Of a stretch of DNA of 64,000 bases, positions 29,589 through 39,600 are shown piece after piece. This DNA comes from Caminibacter pacificus (GTDB lineage: Bacteria > Campylobacterota > Campylobacteria > Campylobacterales > Nautiliaceae), in NCBI RefSeq assembly GCF_003752135.1, contig NZ_RJVK01000002.1, positions 372,001 through 436,000 of the forward strand, written 5' to 3'. The notes under the pieces were generated by a model. The model worked only from the letters and a program-made list of their open reading frames with translations, was not told the origin of the DNA and did not search any database. The position numbers and the translations under genes are program-made. Position 1 is the stretch's first letter, and every line of letters begins with the position of its first letter.

Positions 29589-31395
29589 TTTCTTTCGAAA
29601 CTTTCACAACTTTATATTTTCCTTTTAAATATTCGGGTATATATTCATAAGCATTAAAATCATAACTAAAAGTCTTTTTAACCGAATCATATTTGAAGTT
29701 TTTAAAATCAGTCAGACAATGATGTAATTTCAAAGATTTTTTATACTCTTTTTCTTGCTTATCTTTACCTTCAAAATCATCATATTCCCAATTATTTATA
29801 AAATGATAAGCCATCCATCTACGATGTTCGGTATTACAAAGTGCGAAATAATCACCGGACTGTAAAAATTCCTCAAATCCTATATTTTCTCGTTTAATTT
29901 TTTGAATTATATTTTCATATTTTTCAACTTCATCATTTTCGTCATCTTTTGATATTCCAAATCCTAAAGACAACAGTTTTAAAGGAATATGTTCATATTG
30001 AGCGATACTTGATAATCTATTTGATAAAGAAGTAGAATACCAAGCCTTTTTTATATCTTTTTCTTTATCCCAACTACTATGAATTTTCATCGCAATTTCA
30101 AACTTTTCATCATCGAGCAAATTTTCAACACTCAAAATCTCTTTTAAATTTCCGAATGTAAAAAAGTTTTTGAAGTGATTTTTGTTTTTATCAATATAGT
30201 CACTAAAAGATAATTCATCAAACATTGCAAAAAAGAGATTAGGATATTTAAGGTTTTTTTTCTCCTGATGAACAAAAACTTTTTCAAATAAATCAATAGC
30301 AATTTTTAAATTTTTATCTTCATCATCAAATGCAATTATTACATCTATCAAATCATCTTGCAGCCAAAATCTTTTATCTTTTAATAAATCATAAGTTAAT
30401 TTTTTAGATTGCAAAATTATATGCGGATATTTTTGATTAGAAAAATTAGTTTCATACTTCACTTTTTCTAAAAACTCTTTTTCATTTTCATCAATTAAAA
30501 AAAGTTTGATTTTTAAATTATTGGGAAAAACAAAATTAATAAATATTCTTTTAATAATTTCTAAATTCAAATCCGAATTTCCCAATATTGCTATTTTTAA
30601 TTCACTCTTATCTCCATTTAATCTTGCATATTCATAAGGAACAAGTTTAAAAACATATTTGTCAAATAAATCATCAACTATTTCAGTTTTTAACGAGAAA
30701 ACTTTAATATTTACCAAAACGTTTTTATTTTCAATTTGTTTTATTTCTTCCATTTTTTCAAAGAAAATCTCTCCGATATCCGAATCATCTATATGAACTA
30801 TCAGTTTCGTTTCTGTCTTTATATCCTTTAATTTGTCAAGAAGTTTTAATGCCGTATCAATATTAATTCTGTCATTCCCAAGTGCAACTATGATATCGAT
30901 AGTATTTTCAAAATCAAACAAATTAAGTAATTCTTCATTTATTTCTTTTTTTAGAAACACGTATCCTTTTTCCCAAAATTCATCAAAATTTTTATCTTCT
31001 TTATCAACTACAATAATATTTTCCTCTCTATTTGAATCTTTAAAATTCTCTAAAAAATTTTTATTAATCTCCCCAAACCCAAACAGGACAATATTCTTAT
31101 CTTTCAAACTATTTTTCATTAAAAAAACATCCATTTTATTTCTTAATACCAAAACTATAGTCCCTAAAAAAATTACAATAACTATCAATATAAAAGATAC
31201 CAAAACTTCCCAATTCACTTTATCAGGAGAATTCAACCCGAAATAACTTAAAGTCGTAGTTATACTCTTAAAAAAATCCCCATAAATCTTATAATTCCCA
31301 TAAATTCCAAAAATCAAAGCAATACTTAACAAAATTATGCTAAACAATACCTTTTTTCGGTAAAGTTTATTAAACAACAAAAACAATTTTTTCAT
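29575..31395 (-). CDS. MthK-like TM-pore-TM protein with tandem RCK/TrkA_N and RyR domain
   Basis: A 606-residue membrane protein. TM1 spans about residues 14-34, a short loop SITTTLSYFGLN stands where K+ channels have pore helix and filter (TxxTVGYGD), and TM2 spans about 63-83. Two Rossmann-type RCK domains follow, from about 97 (NIVLFGFGEINKNFL) and about 265 (LKIAILGNSDLNLEI). The C-terminus (about 505-585) is a RyR domain: CNTEHRRWMAYHFINNWEY, then KKSLKLHHCLTDF. The architecture suggests a ligand-gated channel, but the filter sequence departs from TVGYGD, so K+ selectivity is not assured. It starts 14 nt after the ankyrin gene and overlaps the SLOG gene by 14 nt. Confidence 0.8.
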   Translation of the reverse strand: MKKLFLLFNKLYRKKVLFSIILLSIALIFGIYGNYKIYGDFFKSITTTLSYFGLNSPDKVNWEVLVSFILIVIVIFLGTIVLVLRNKMDVFLMKNSLKDKNIVLFGFGEINKNFLENFKDSNREENIIVVDKEDKNFDEFWEKGYVFLKKEINEELLNLFDFENTIDIIVALGNDRINIDTALKLLDKLKDIKTETKLIVHIDDSDIGEIFFEKMEEIKQIENKNVLVNIKVFSLKTEIVDDLFDKYVFKLVPYEYARLNGDKSELKIAILGNSDLNLEIIKRIFINFVFPNNLKIKLFLIDENEKEFLEKVKYETNFSNQKYPHIILQSKKLTYDLLKDKRFWLQDDLIDVIIAFDDEDKNLKIAIDLFEKVFVHQEKKNLKYPNLFFAMFDELSFSDYIDKNKNHFKNFFTFGNLKEILSVENLLDDEKFEIAMKIHSSWDKEKDIKKAWYSTSLSNRLSSIAQYEHIPLKLLSLGFGISKDDENDEVEKYENIIQKIKRENIGFEEFLQSGDYFALCNTEHRRWMAYHFINNWEYDDFEGKDKQEKEYKKSLKLHHCLTDFKNFKYDSVKKTFSYDFNAYEYIPEYLKGKYKVVKVSKENESE

Positions 31396-31409
31396 TTTTT
31401 ACTCCATTA

Positions 31410-32489
31410 TTATTGGCATAAATTTTTATATTTTTCGTATTTTTTATTAAGATCATAACCGTATTTTTTAAATAAATCCAACATTTTTTTATTATCTTTA
31501 AAAGCACAATAATAAATAAATCCGTCATCTCTAATTTTAGCTCCGTGTTTAAATAAAATTTTCATATTTTCATATCTGTGATTTTTAAATGCGTAATGTA
31601 AAGGATAGTCAGTTTCATAACCTATTTTTACAACTTGATTAACATAACTTTCGGGAGCTACTTTTAATATTAATTTTAAAAGTTCGGGTGAATCCGCCGA
31701 AGCGCTAAATACGATATTAAACCCGAAGTAAGGATTAATATAATGAGTAAAAGCTCCATAATCCAATAATGCTTTTGTTAAAGGGTAATTATCTTTTGCA
31801 ACCGCAATATAAACCGGTCGCCCTTTAGTATTAGGGTCTGCTCCTTGTTTTAAAAATCTAATAGCTTTTATAGTTTCATTATTTTCCGCAGCCTCTGTTA
31901 AAGAATTATTCAAATATTTTTCGTAAATCAATTTATTAGGAATCTTAAAAGGACAATAAACTTGAAGATTTTTCGAAAGTTTATATGCTGTGGGAGGATA
32001 AGTTTTTAGATAATAACAAATTAAATATTCCTTCTTCAAATTTTCTATATAATTTTTTAATAAATATACTTGATTACTTTTATAAGCAAGTACTAAAGCA
32101 GTATCGTAATCTTCTAATTGTATAGCAAGATTAACCGCTCTTTTACAAACATCTTTTTCTTTAGTTATTCTACATTTCGCTACGTTATCTTGCAAAGTGT
32201 TTGTTTTAAATTCATCAAAAAATTTTCCCTTATTAATAAAATAAATCGGGAAAAATTTGTTTTGTAATTTTCTGTTTTTATACTTTACAAGATATTTTAA
32301 AATATCTTCGTCACCGTCACTCAAAAGCGTTTCTATAGATTTATCGCTAAATTCATACCCGGATTTGAGACATTCTATAATGTCCTTTTTCTTATTCAAT
32401 CCTACAATATAAAGTTCATCTCTTTTACAATTCAGCGATGAAGCGAATATAAAAGAAAACAAAAAAATAATAGATAAAATTTTTTTCAT
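31410..32489 (-). CDS. Secreted ankyrin-repeat protein
   Basis: A 359-residue protein with a signal peptide (MKKILSIIFLFSFIFASS). The C-terminal half (about residues 195-345) holds ankyrin-type repeats (TIKAIRFLKQGADPNTKGRPVYIAVAKDNYPL is split here into AIRFLKQGADPNTKG and PVYIAVAKDNY, then LTKALLDYGAF, NMKILFKHGAKIRDDG). The N-terminal half has several cysteines. Ankyrin stacks bind proteins, so a periplasmic adaptor or inhibitor is plausible. It lies between the NMN adenylyltransferase (25 nt) and the RyR channel gene (14 nt). Confidence 0.75.
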   Translation of the reverse strand: MKKILSIIFLFSFIFASSLNCKRDELYIVGLNKKKDIIECLKSGYEFSDKSIETLLSDGDEDILKYLVKYKNRKLQNKFFPIYFINKGKFFDEFKTNTLQDNVAKCRITKEKDVCKRAVNLAIQLEDYDTALVLAYKSNQVYLLKNYIENLKKEYLICYYLKTYPPTAYKLSKNLQVYCPFKIPNKLIYEKYLNNSLTEAAENNETIKAIRFLKQGADPNTKGRPVYIAVAKDNYPLTKALLDYGAFTHYINPYFGFNIVFSASADSPELLKLILKVAPESYVNQVVKIGYETDYPLHYAFKNHRYENMKILFKHGAKIRDDGFIYYCAFKDNKKMLDLFKKYGYDLNKKYEKYKNLCQ

Positions 32490-32514
32490 TTATCTTTCCT
32501 TTAAAAATTCTAAA

Positions 32515-33066
32515 TTAAAAATTACCCCAAAAGCCCCAATCTTTTAATCTTTTATAAATTTTTTCGTCTAAATGCTCTTTTGCATAATTTTCATCTTTTC
32601 TGATATCGGTTGCGTGAATGTATTGATTTTTATTCGTAAACTTATCCAGATTAATTACCTCAAACCCTTCATCTTCAAATATTTTGACATAATGAACGCC
32701 TTTATACTCTTTGCCCTTAAAAATAAAAGTATCTTTGTCATTTGATTTTATATGAATAAAAAACGTAATTTTTTCTAATTCATCAGTATGTTTTTTAATA
32801 ATTCGCAATATATCTTCATACCAAATATCCCAATTTTCGTTATCTTCTAAAGGTTCTATAATTACATCATCAAAAATCATCTCAATCAATTCTTTTCTCT
32901 TTTCAAAACTCAAAGGATTTTTTTCGTTTTTGACATTAGGAGAACCTATCATTATTATCGGCTTATATCCTTTTTTGATAATACTCCTAACAACATATTC
33001 ATGCCCCTTATGAAACGGCTGAAAACGCCCTATTATTACTCCATATTTCATATTTACATCCCACAT
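32515..33066 (-). CDS. Nicotinamide-nucleotide adenylyltransferase, archaeal NadM-like
   Basis: A 183-residue HxGH-type nucleotidyltransferase. IGRFQPFHKGHEYVV carries the ATP-binding HKGH, and IHATDIRKD resembles the ISxTxIR motif. Known enzymes of this type join NMN and ATP to make NAD+. A start at 33051 (MKYGVIIGRFQPF) is as plausible as 33066. A core NadD would usually exist elsewhere, so placement at the head of an SLOG/RyR/STAND array suggests a dedicated role in NAD or NAD-like ligand supply; this is inference. Another transfer activity (for example on RNA or ribosyl nucleotides) cannot be excluded. Confidence 0.82.
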   Translation of the reverse strand: MWDVNMKYGVIIGRFQPFHKGHEYVVRSIIKKGYKPIIMIGSPNVKNEKNPLSFEKRKELIEMIFDDVIIEPLEDNENWDIWYEDILRIIKKHTDELEKITFFIHIKSNDKDTFIFKGKEYKGVHYVKIFEDEGFEVINLDKFTNKNQYIHATDIRKDENYAKEHLDEKIYKRLKDWGFWGNF

Positions 33067-33113
33067 TTATCATATTTTCTTTACTTAATTATCTCTCACA
33101 TAGATTTACTATA

Positions 33114-33119
33114 ATTATA
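33114..33119 (-). promoter_or_regulatory. Putative -10 for the NMN adenylyltransferase-led operon
   Basis: Minus strand TATAAT about 48 nt upstream of the start codon, in the 98-nt gap after the kinase gene. It would make the seven genes from 33066 down to 22433 one transcription unit. The -35 hexamer is not clear. Confidence 0.4.
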
Positions 33120-33164
33120 CAAAAAGGCTTTTAAAAGGTTTTGATTTAGAGCCGGTTGATGTAT

Positions 33165-33992
33165 TCACACGATATTAGTAAAAACATCATAAACTTCAGA
33201 GGTAGTGGGTCTGTTTTTAAAATCAGGCTCAATCATAAAGTCAATACACTCTGCTAAATGAGTAGGAAGGGTGTTTTTATAAATCTGATTGATAGGTACA
33301 TATCCTTTTTTATTTAAAATTGCTTCTTCATATCTGCCAGTCTTTATCATTTCATAAAACGGATGAATATTAGTTAAAAGCTTATAAACAATAAGCCCAA
33401 AAGTAAAAACATCAGAATGAAAAGATATATTTTCGTATTTTATATGCTCCGGCGAATACCAATAGTTCGTAAGTGCGGGAGCGTTTATATTAAGCCCTTC
33501 ATCTATACAATGGTCAAAATCAATCAAAATAATTTTGTCTTCTAAAATCAAAAACTGTTCAGGCTTTAAATCAGTATGAATAATCCCGTTTTGATGAATT
33601 TCAAAAAGAGGTAAAATCAGCTTTTTTAATAGATTAATCCTGTTTTCTATAGAAGGATTTCGAGATATGTATTTTTTTAAAGTTTTCGCTTTTTCATATT
33701 TGCGTGCGATAAAACAATGGTCTTTATACTCAAAAAGTTCGATAATATTTTCCGTATAATTTAAATAATTGATTTTATCATAAATTTTTTTAAGTCTATT
33801 TTTGAATTTTGGAAAATTTTTATGTTTTCCAATAGGATAAGTATATTGTTTTAAAAATACTTTTTCATTTGCCAAATATGCATTATTAAAACTTCCAATT
33901 CCTAAAAACTTATTAATTACATAGTTTTTCTTCTTACCTTTTACAGCTTCATTAATACCTATTTTAGAACTAATCCCGTCCCAAAACTTCAT
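33165..33992 (-). CDS. Ser/Thr protein kinase (Hanks type)
   Basis: A 275-residue soluble eukaryotic-like kinase. GIGSFNNAYLANEKVFLKQY gives a shortened glycine loop and the ATP lysine. The catalytic loop is HTDLKPEQF (near 137), the metal-binding motif is DFDH in place of DFG (near 156), and WYSPEH replaces the APE region. It has no transmembrane or PASTA part. The start overlaps the vWA gene by 4 nt, so the two proteins form a pair. Confidence 0.88.
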   Translation of the reverse strand: MKFWDGISSKIGINEAVKGKKKNYVINKFLGIGSFNNAYLANEKVFLKQYTYPIGKHKNFPKFKNRLKKIYDKINYLNYTENIIELFEYKDHCFIARKYEKAKTLKKYISRNPSIENRINLLKKLILPLFEIHQNGIIHTDLKPEQFLILEDKIILIDFDHCIDEGLNINAPALTNYWYSPEHIKYENISFHSDVFTFGLIVYKLLTNIHPFYEMIKTGRYEEAILNKKGYVPINQIYKNTLPTHLAECIDFMIEPDFKNRPTTSEVYDVFTNIV

Positions 33993-34678
33993 ATATCAAA
34001 TACTCTCACCATAAACGTTGAAAAGTCTCGTACGTTAAATATATCTTTTTCAACATTATCGTCACTTTCAAATTTCTTAACACTACTTTGAGAAATACTT
34101 TTTGCCATAGAATCAAAAAGCTCTTTAAAGTCCAAATTTTTAAAATCTTTTGTCACGATATACATTGAGTTTGGAAGTTCTTTAAATTTTCTATAATAAT
34201 CGCAATCTTCTCCTATATAAAAAACTTTTATATTCAATTTTTTTAGTTTTTCCAAAAGCCAGTCAAATTTAGCAATTTGTTCGTCACTTTCATATCCGCC
34301 GTAAATGTCTTCATTAGTGAAAATCACAATATACCTATGAGCTCCTTCCCTCCAATCCAAATCGGCGGCCAAATCGATTGCCGGAAGAGTAAATTCATTC
34401 CATCCCGTATCTTTAGTCTGTACTTCTTTGAAAGATTCCAAAAACTCATCCACATCATCCGTAAAATGCTTAACATATATCGCATCATGCCCGTAAAATA
34501 CAAATCCGAGCCTACTCTCAACATCTTCTTTCTCAAGCTTATTTACCAAATCTTTAATATGCTTTTTAACTTCATCCTTTACCGGCCCCATGCTTCCCGA
34601 ATTATCTATAACAAAAACCACATCCGCTTTTCTTTTTATGCTTTCTTCTTGCGGCAACGTAATATTTTCAAAACCCAT
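33989..34678 (-). CDS. von Willebrand factor A domain protein
   Basis: A 229-residue soluble protein with an early MIDAS motif DNSGSMG (near residue 25) and the continuation VIFTNEDIYGG that would complete the metal site. TerY-type vWA proteins combine with kinases and phosphatases in the TerY-P triad of stress/phage-response operons; here only the kinase partner is seen. The promoter at 34700-34716 and an AAAAAAAGGC ribosome binding site precede it. Confidence 0.85.
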   Translation of the reverse strand: MGFENITLPQEESIKRKADVVFVIDNSGSMGPVKDEVKKHIKDLVNKLEKEDVESRLGFVFYGHDAIYVKHFTDDVDEFLESFKEVQTKDTGWNEFTLPAIDLAADLDWREGAHRYIVIFTNEDIYGGYESDEQIAKFDWLLEKLKKLNIKVFYIGEDCDYYRKFKELPNSMYIVTKDFKNLDFKELFDSMAKSISQSSVKKFESDDNVEKDIFNVRDFSTFMVRVFDI

Positions 34679-34699
34679 TTTTTAGCCTTTTTTTGAATT

Positions 34700-34716
34700 A
34701 TTATATCATTAATGAT
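34700..34716 (-). promoter_or_regulatory. vWA-kinase promoter with palindrome
   Basis: Minus strand TATAAT (34700-34705) abuts the perfect 12-bp palindrome ATCATTAATGAT (34705-34716). It lies 22 nt upstream of the vWA start, so the vWA-kinase pair has its own promoter and perhaps an operator. Confidence 0.45.
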
Positions 34717-34762
34717 AAAGTTTTTAATTTATAAAAGTTTTATTAAATTTAATGTTCGTTTT

Positions 34763-35320
34763 TTAAATTTGTAATTGCTTTATTTCAACTATTTTTTTAT
34801 TGTTTTTATCTAAAAAAACAACTTTTTTAATTTTTTTATAATTAGCAAGACTTAATAAGATATCATTTTTATTGACACTTAAAGTATAAACTCTATTGTT
34901 AGTATATATTTTAACTTTTAGCGGGAGACTCTTATTTTTTACGCTAAGTCTTAAATACTTTTCATTATTAAAATCAACCTCAATACTTGGCGCCCTAAGC
35001 GTCACACCATTAACCTCGGTATCAGTCGATGTTAAAAGTACTTTTATTATCTTATCCATTATTTTATACTTATTGCTCGAACTATCTTTCACTATATTTA
35101 AACAGCTATAACTATCTTCGTTTACAGACCTATTTAATACCTCGAATTCTCCACTACCGGCTACATAGCAAATTCTATCTCCGTCATATAATCTAACGAC
35201 ATCACCATTTTTTAATTTATGTATTTGATTGTTAATGCTGATTACTATATTCCCATATGCTCGACCTTCCAGTGAAAAAGACAAAGTCACAAGTAAAGCT
35301 AATACAAAAAGCTTTTTCAT
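34763..35320 (-). CDS. Small secreted protein of the CHAT-CHASE2 set
   Basis: A 185-residue protein with a signal peptide (MKKLFVLALLVTLSFS). The mature part is beta-rich (KLKNGDVVRLYDGDRICYV, KYLRLSVKNKSLPLKVKIYT) with two cysteines. The KNGDxxRxxDGDxI pattern faintly recalls FecR-type domains that accompany CHASE2 proteins elsewhere; this is weak. It overlaps the CHASE2 gene by 4 nt. Confidence 0.65.
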   Translation of the reverse strand: MKKLFVLALLVTLSFSLEGRAYGNIVISINNQIHKLKNGDVVRLYDGDRICYVAGSGEFEVLNRSVNEDSYSCLNIVKDSSSNKYKIMDKIIKVLLTSTDTEVNGVTLRAPSIEVDFNNEKYLRLSVKNKSLPLKVKIYTNNRVYTLSVNKNDILLSLANYKKIKKVVFLDKNNKKIVEIKQLQI

Positions 35321-36606
35321 TTTCTCTCCTTTAATAGTTTTATAAGAAAATCAACAAACTTATAACTTATCAAAAGAACTAAAAAATCTATCCATATTTT
35401 AAAATTCAATAAACACATTATCGAAACTAAAAAGAAAAACATACCTATAATAAATGCTTTAGACAAAATAGTGTTCGAAACTTTCATACCAATTTTACAA
35501 ACTGTATTTTCACATTCGACTTTTTTAAAATCGTTTAACCTTCTAAAAAAACCTAAATTCTCAATACAATTTACAGTAACAACTAACAAAAATACAACCA
35601 AAACACTTTTAAACCCAAAAACTTTTAAAAAACCGCCAAAAAAACTAATCGTCTCATAAGCGTTTGCCAATACGTCAACTCCATTAAGTTCTAAAGTTAA
35701 AGGAAAAGAAAAAAGCGTATATTTATCGTTATTATGCTGATATGAACTACCTAAAAAAATTATACTATTATTCAAATCTTTATTTTTTCTTGGTAAATCA
35801 AAAAAATCCATAACAGAAATTTTAAATAAATTTGACCAATAAGATTTTTGAATCATTCTTCCTTCTTTATTTTCTTTGTAAGCTTTAAATAAAATATTAC
35901 TTTGATATATAGAGGAATTTAGCTTATTTTTTAAAGTAGTGTTATTATCTTTTTCATATAAAGTTATTATTATATTTTTATATGTTTTACCATCTATTAC
36001 GTCAAAAGGTTTGTATCTTCTTATATCGCCGTCATTATTTACATACAATTTCGGACTCACAAAAACTATTTTCTTTTCTTTAATATGCTTCTGTATTTTT
36101 TCATTTTTAGAGTCTGCTATAAAATTATATGAAGATATACGAGGAAGATAAATTGTATAATTTCTATCTTTCGCTAAAATATTTATTAACTTTTTATCTC
36201 CGCGAGACAATCCGTTATTTAAAGGCATGGAACTATAAGAAAAGTCATAATCGATAAATAAAGCCTTTGGCCCAAACCCTACTCTTTTTATTCTATTGTC
36301 AAGTCTTTTTATAAAATCGGCAATATATTCTCTTGGAAAAATATAACCATATGTAGGCTCATTATTTTTATTTAAAAGATTTCTAGATTTTAAAAACCTA
36401 TCATCAAAATGAACTACAAAAACTTTTGGCGTATCCGGATATAAGTCAGGAGTTTTTAATAAAATTAAATTTACCAAATCAAAAGAATAATCAGAATAAT
36501 TACTTCTTATAAATTCACTTTTTGATAAAAAATTTGTTATTAAAAAATAAATACCAACAATAATAAAAACCTTTAAAAAATTAACCGAACAATGTCTCTT
36601 TAGCAT
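35317..36606 (-). CDS. CHASE2-domain membrane protein
   Basis: A 429-residue protein with one N-terminal membrane segment (about 9-26), a large extracytoplasmic part (about 40-320) and two or three hydrophobic segments near the C-terminus (FKSVLVVFLLVVTV, AFIIGMFFFLVSIMCLL). The extracytoplasmic part follows CHASE2: VFVVHFDDRFL, ALFIDYDFSY, SIIFLGSSYQHNNDKY and VLANAYETI. In other bacteria CHASE2 senses unknown ligands for cyclases, kinases or CHAT proteases; here no output domain is attached. The CHAT lipoprotein 19 nt upstream is the likely partner. Confidence 0.8.
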   Translation of the reverse strand: MLKRHCSVNFLKVFIIVGIYFLITNFLSKSEFIRSNYSDYSFDLVNLILLKTPDLYPDTPKVFVVHFDDRFLKSRNLLNKNNEPTYGYIFPREYIADFIKRLDNRIKRVGFGPKALFIDYDFSYSSMPLNNGLSRGDKKLINILAKDRNYTIYLPRISSYNFIADSKNEKIQKHIKEKKIVFVSPKLYVNNDGDIRRYKPFDVIDGKTYKNIIITLYEKDNNTTLKNKLNSSIYQSNILFKAYKENKEGRMIQKSYWSNLFKISVMDFFDLPRKNKDLNNSIIFLGSSYQHNNDKYTLFSFPLTLELNGVDVLANAYETISFFGGFLKVFGFKSVLVVFLLVVTVNCIENLGFFRRLNDFKKVECENTVCKIGMKVSNTILSKAFIIGMFFFLVSIMCLLNFKIWIDFLVLLISYKFVDFLIKLLKERK

Positions 36607-36625
36607 ATCGATTTATCCTTTAACT

Positions 36626-39600
36626 TCACTTTTCAAAACAAATAAACGGTGCCCAATATACAGACGATTTATAATCATTAATAAATTTTATTTTAGTATT
36701 TCTTAATGCTTCTGAAACATTGTTTGTTTTTAAATACTCTTTATAAAATAACTTCATAAAATTCACCGTTTCATTATCATTTATTTCCCATAAAGTAGAA
36801 ATGACATTTTTAGCACCCGCAAGTAAAAAAGATTTGTTTAAAGCACTTACATTATCGGTTGATTTTAAGTCTACTACTCCTGTTTCACATGCAGATAATA
36901 CAACTAAATTGGTATTATCCAAATCAAGTCCTGTAATTTTAAGAGCCGTCACGATTCCTTCTTTAGTTTTATTTGCACCTGAGAGAGCAATACCTGATTT
37001 TAACATCGGATTTACTACTTTATCTGAATTGATATAAAATCCATGAGTCGCAATATGTAAAATTGTAGGAGAATTGATACTTAGTAAATTATAAACGTTG
37101 GCTTGTTTTTTTAAATATATTTTTTCGTGAAGTTTATTGATATTAAAAATAGCCTGTAATTCTTTCGCTTCTTTTAAAGTTCCTGGTAAAGGAGAAAATT
37201 TCATTCCTCTAAATAGATCATTAATTGTAATAATTCCGCTTCCTCTAAATTTCTTACTTCCCACACCTTTATTAAAATCCGGAGCTGCAAAAATTATCGC
37301 ATTTTTAATCTGTTTATTCACAGATTTGTCAAGTAAAAATTTTGCCGAAGGGACATAGGAAATTTCTTTTTCTTCAATTAAATATTTTTTATTATGAAAA
37401 TCATATAACTCTCCAAAAGAGATAAGTCTTAAAAGACCATCTGAAAAAATTATAATTTTTTTATATTTCTTAAAAGACATATTTTTATCATTTATTAAAA
37501 ATCCGAATAAATCATTGTATATTTGATTAGTAATTTTATTTTTTTGTCTAACTATTCTTGCATTATAAGGATTTCTTTTTAATTGTTTAACCAACTTTTG
37601 ATATATTTTTATTTTTTTATTTAACAAAAATGAGTTTTTTTCATTAAATATTTTCCATCCGAAATTATCTTCATGATCAAAATAAAAAATGTAATATCGT
37701 TTGTTCGAATAAATTATATTGACAAAAAGTTCATCATCCTTTAAATTTTTCGCAACATCTTCTCTTCTAACAAACGTAGTTTTATAAGGCTTATAAAACA
37801 ATATTTGATTGTAAACAACTTTTATTTGATTTTCCAAATCTTTAGTATCTTTATTTTTAATATAATTTTCATTTAATTTTCTTTTTAAATTAAAATAACT
37901 TCTTATTAAACTCTTAAGTTCAAAATCATTTGTTTTATAATATAAACTTGCAATATAATCTTCGATTTCAAATAGTGAATTCTTGTAATTCAACGAATAA
38001 TTTATGGCTTTTTCAAATAAAGCTCCGTTAATATCTTGATAAGTTTTTTTTGCTTCAATTGCAGAATCTATCATATTAGCAATTATGTTTTTGTTTTTTT
38101 CAATTAATTTCTTTTGCTCATTTGTACTCAGTCTGATTATATCTTTATTCATCTCTTTTATAGATTTTTCATAAAACTTCAAAGCATCTGCATAATAACC
38201 CAATTTTTGAGCCGAAACACCCAACATATAATAATATTCGCCGTTAAAAATGTAATTATTATAATTATTCTTATTTTCTGCCGCATTGATTAAATTACTA
38301 AAAGATAACTTGTAATTTCCTTCTTCAAAAAAATATTCACCGAATGAATAATATAAATATGGCTTATAATTAACAGAAAACATATAAAAATCTTGATAAT
38401 ACAATTTATTTCTTTCAATATATTTCAATAAATTTATTAAAAATTCGTCTTTATTAACGACATTTGCTAATTTAAAAAACTCTAAATAACTAAGCAATCC
38501 GTAAAAATCTCTTACACAAGCATAATACAAACTATCACTCTTACAATTTTTCAAATAAGAATATTTTTTTTCAATTTTTATTAACTCATTTTTTTTCGCA
38601 TATTCTAATTCGGTAATTTTTTTATCTATTTGTGAAGGGTTGGTAACTCCCAATAAAGTTAAATTCATTAAATACTGATATGATTTTTTATTTTTAACAT
38701 ATTTATATTTTTTTAATTTATTTATAGGCTCGTCATATTTTGTTTTAACCAATAAAATTTCATCTTTTTTCTTAAGCTCACCAAAACTTTTCCATGTTTT
38801 ATAATAATCCAGATATGTTTTTATTGCTTTTTTTCTATCATATTCACTATAAATTCTTGCTTTATTAATTAAATAATTTAACTTTGATTTTATCAATTCT
38901 TCTTTATATTCATTTACACTTGAAATAGTACTGTAATCTTTATCTCTCGAATGTAAATAACTATAATACGTAAAATTTAAAATGTTTTTATCTAAATCAT
39001 AAGCTTTTTTTAGATAATAACCAGCTTTTTTATAATCTTTTTTTTCTTTATATAAATAAACAAGACTAAAATACAATTCTAACTTTTTATTTAGCAAATC
39101 TAAATATTTTGATTTTTTGTCAATTATTTTATAACTTAATTTCGGATCGGTTCTTACTAATTTTTTCAAATTCGTAACCGGAGAAAATTTATTTATTATA
39201 AATACTGCTTTTTTATAATAAAATATACTATCATCCAAATTCGCACTCAAATCTCCCAATTCATAATAATCATATAATAACGGTACACCATCACTATAAA
39301 AACTTTTCACATTTAAATTTACACAATAACTACTTTTATTTAAAGAATATCTAACATTTTTACACAAATAATTATCAATATTTAATGATTTTTTTAAATA
39401 ATAAACTGCTTGATAATCATCGTTTAACAAACTAAATAAATAAGCTAAATTTTTATAATAAAACGCTTTTTCTTTTTTATTAACAATTTTATTTTCAACA
39501 GAAACTAAATATTTCAAAACTTTGTCAATATTTTTGTAATCAGTTTTTCTTGATAATCTACAATCCGTAGCGACAAACGGTTTTTTAGCATATTCGTCAC

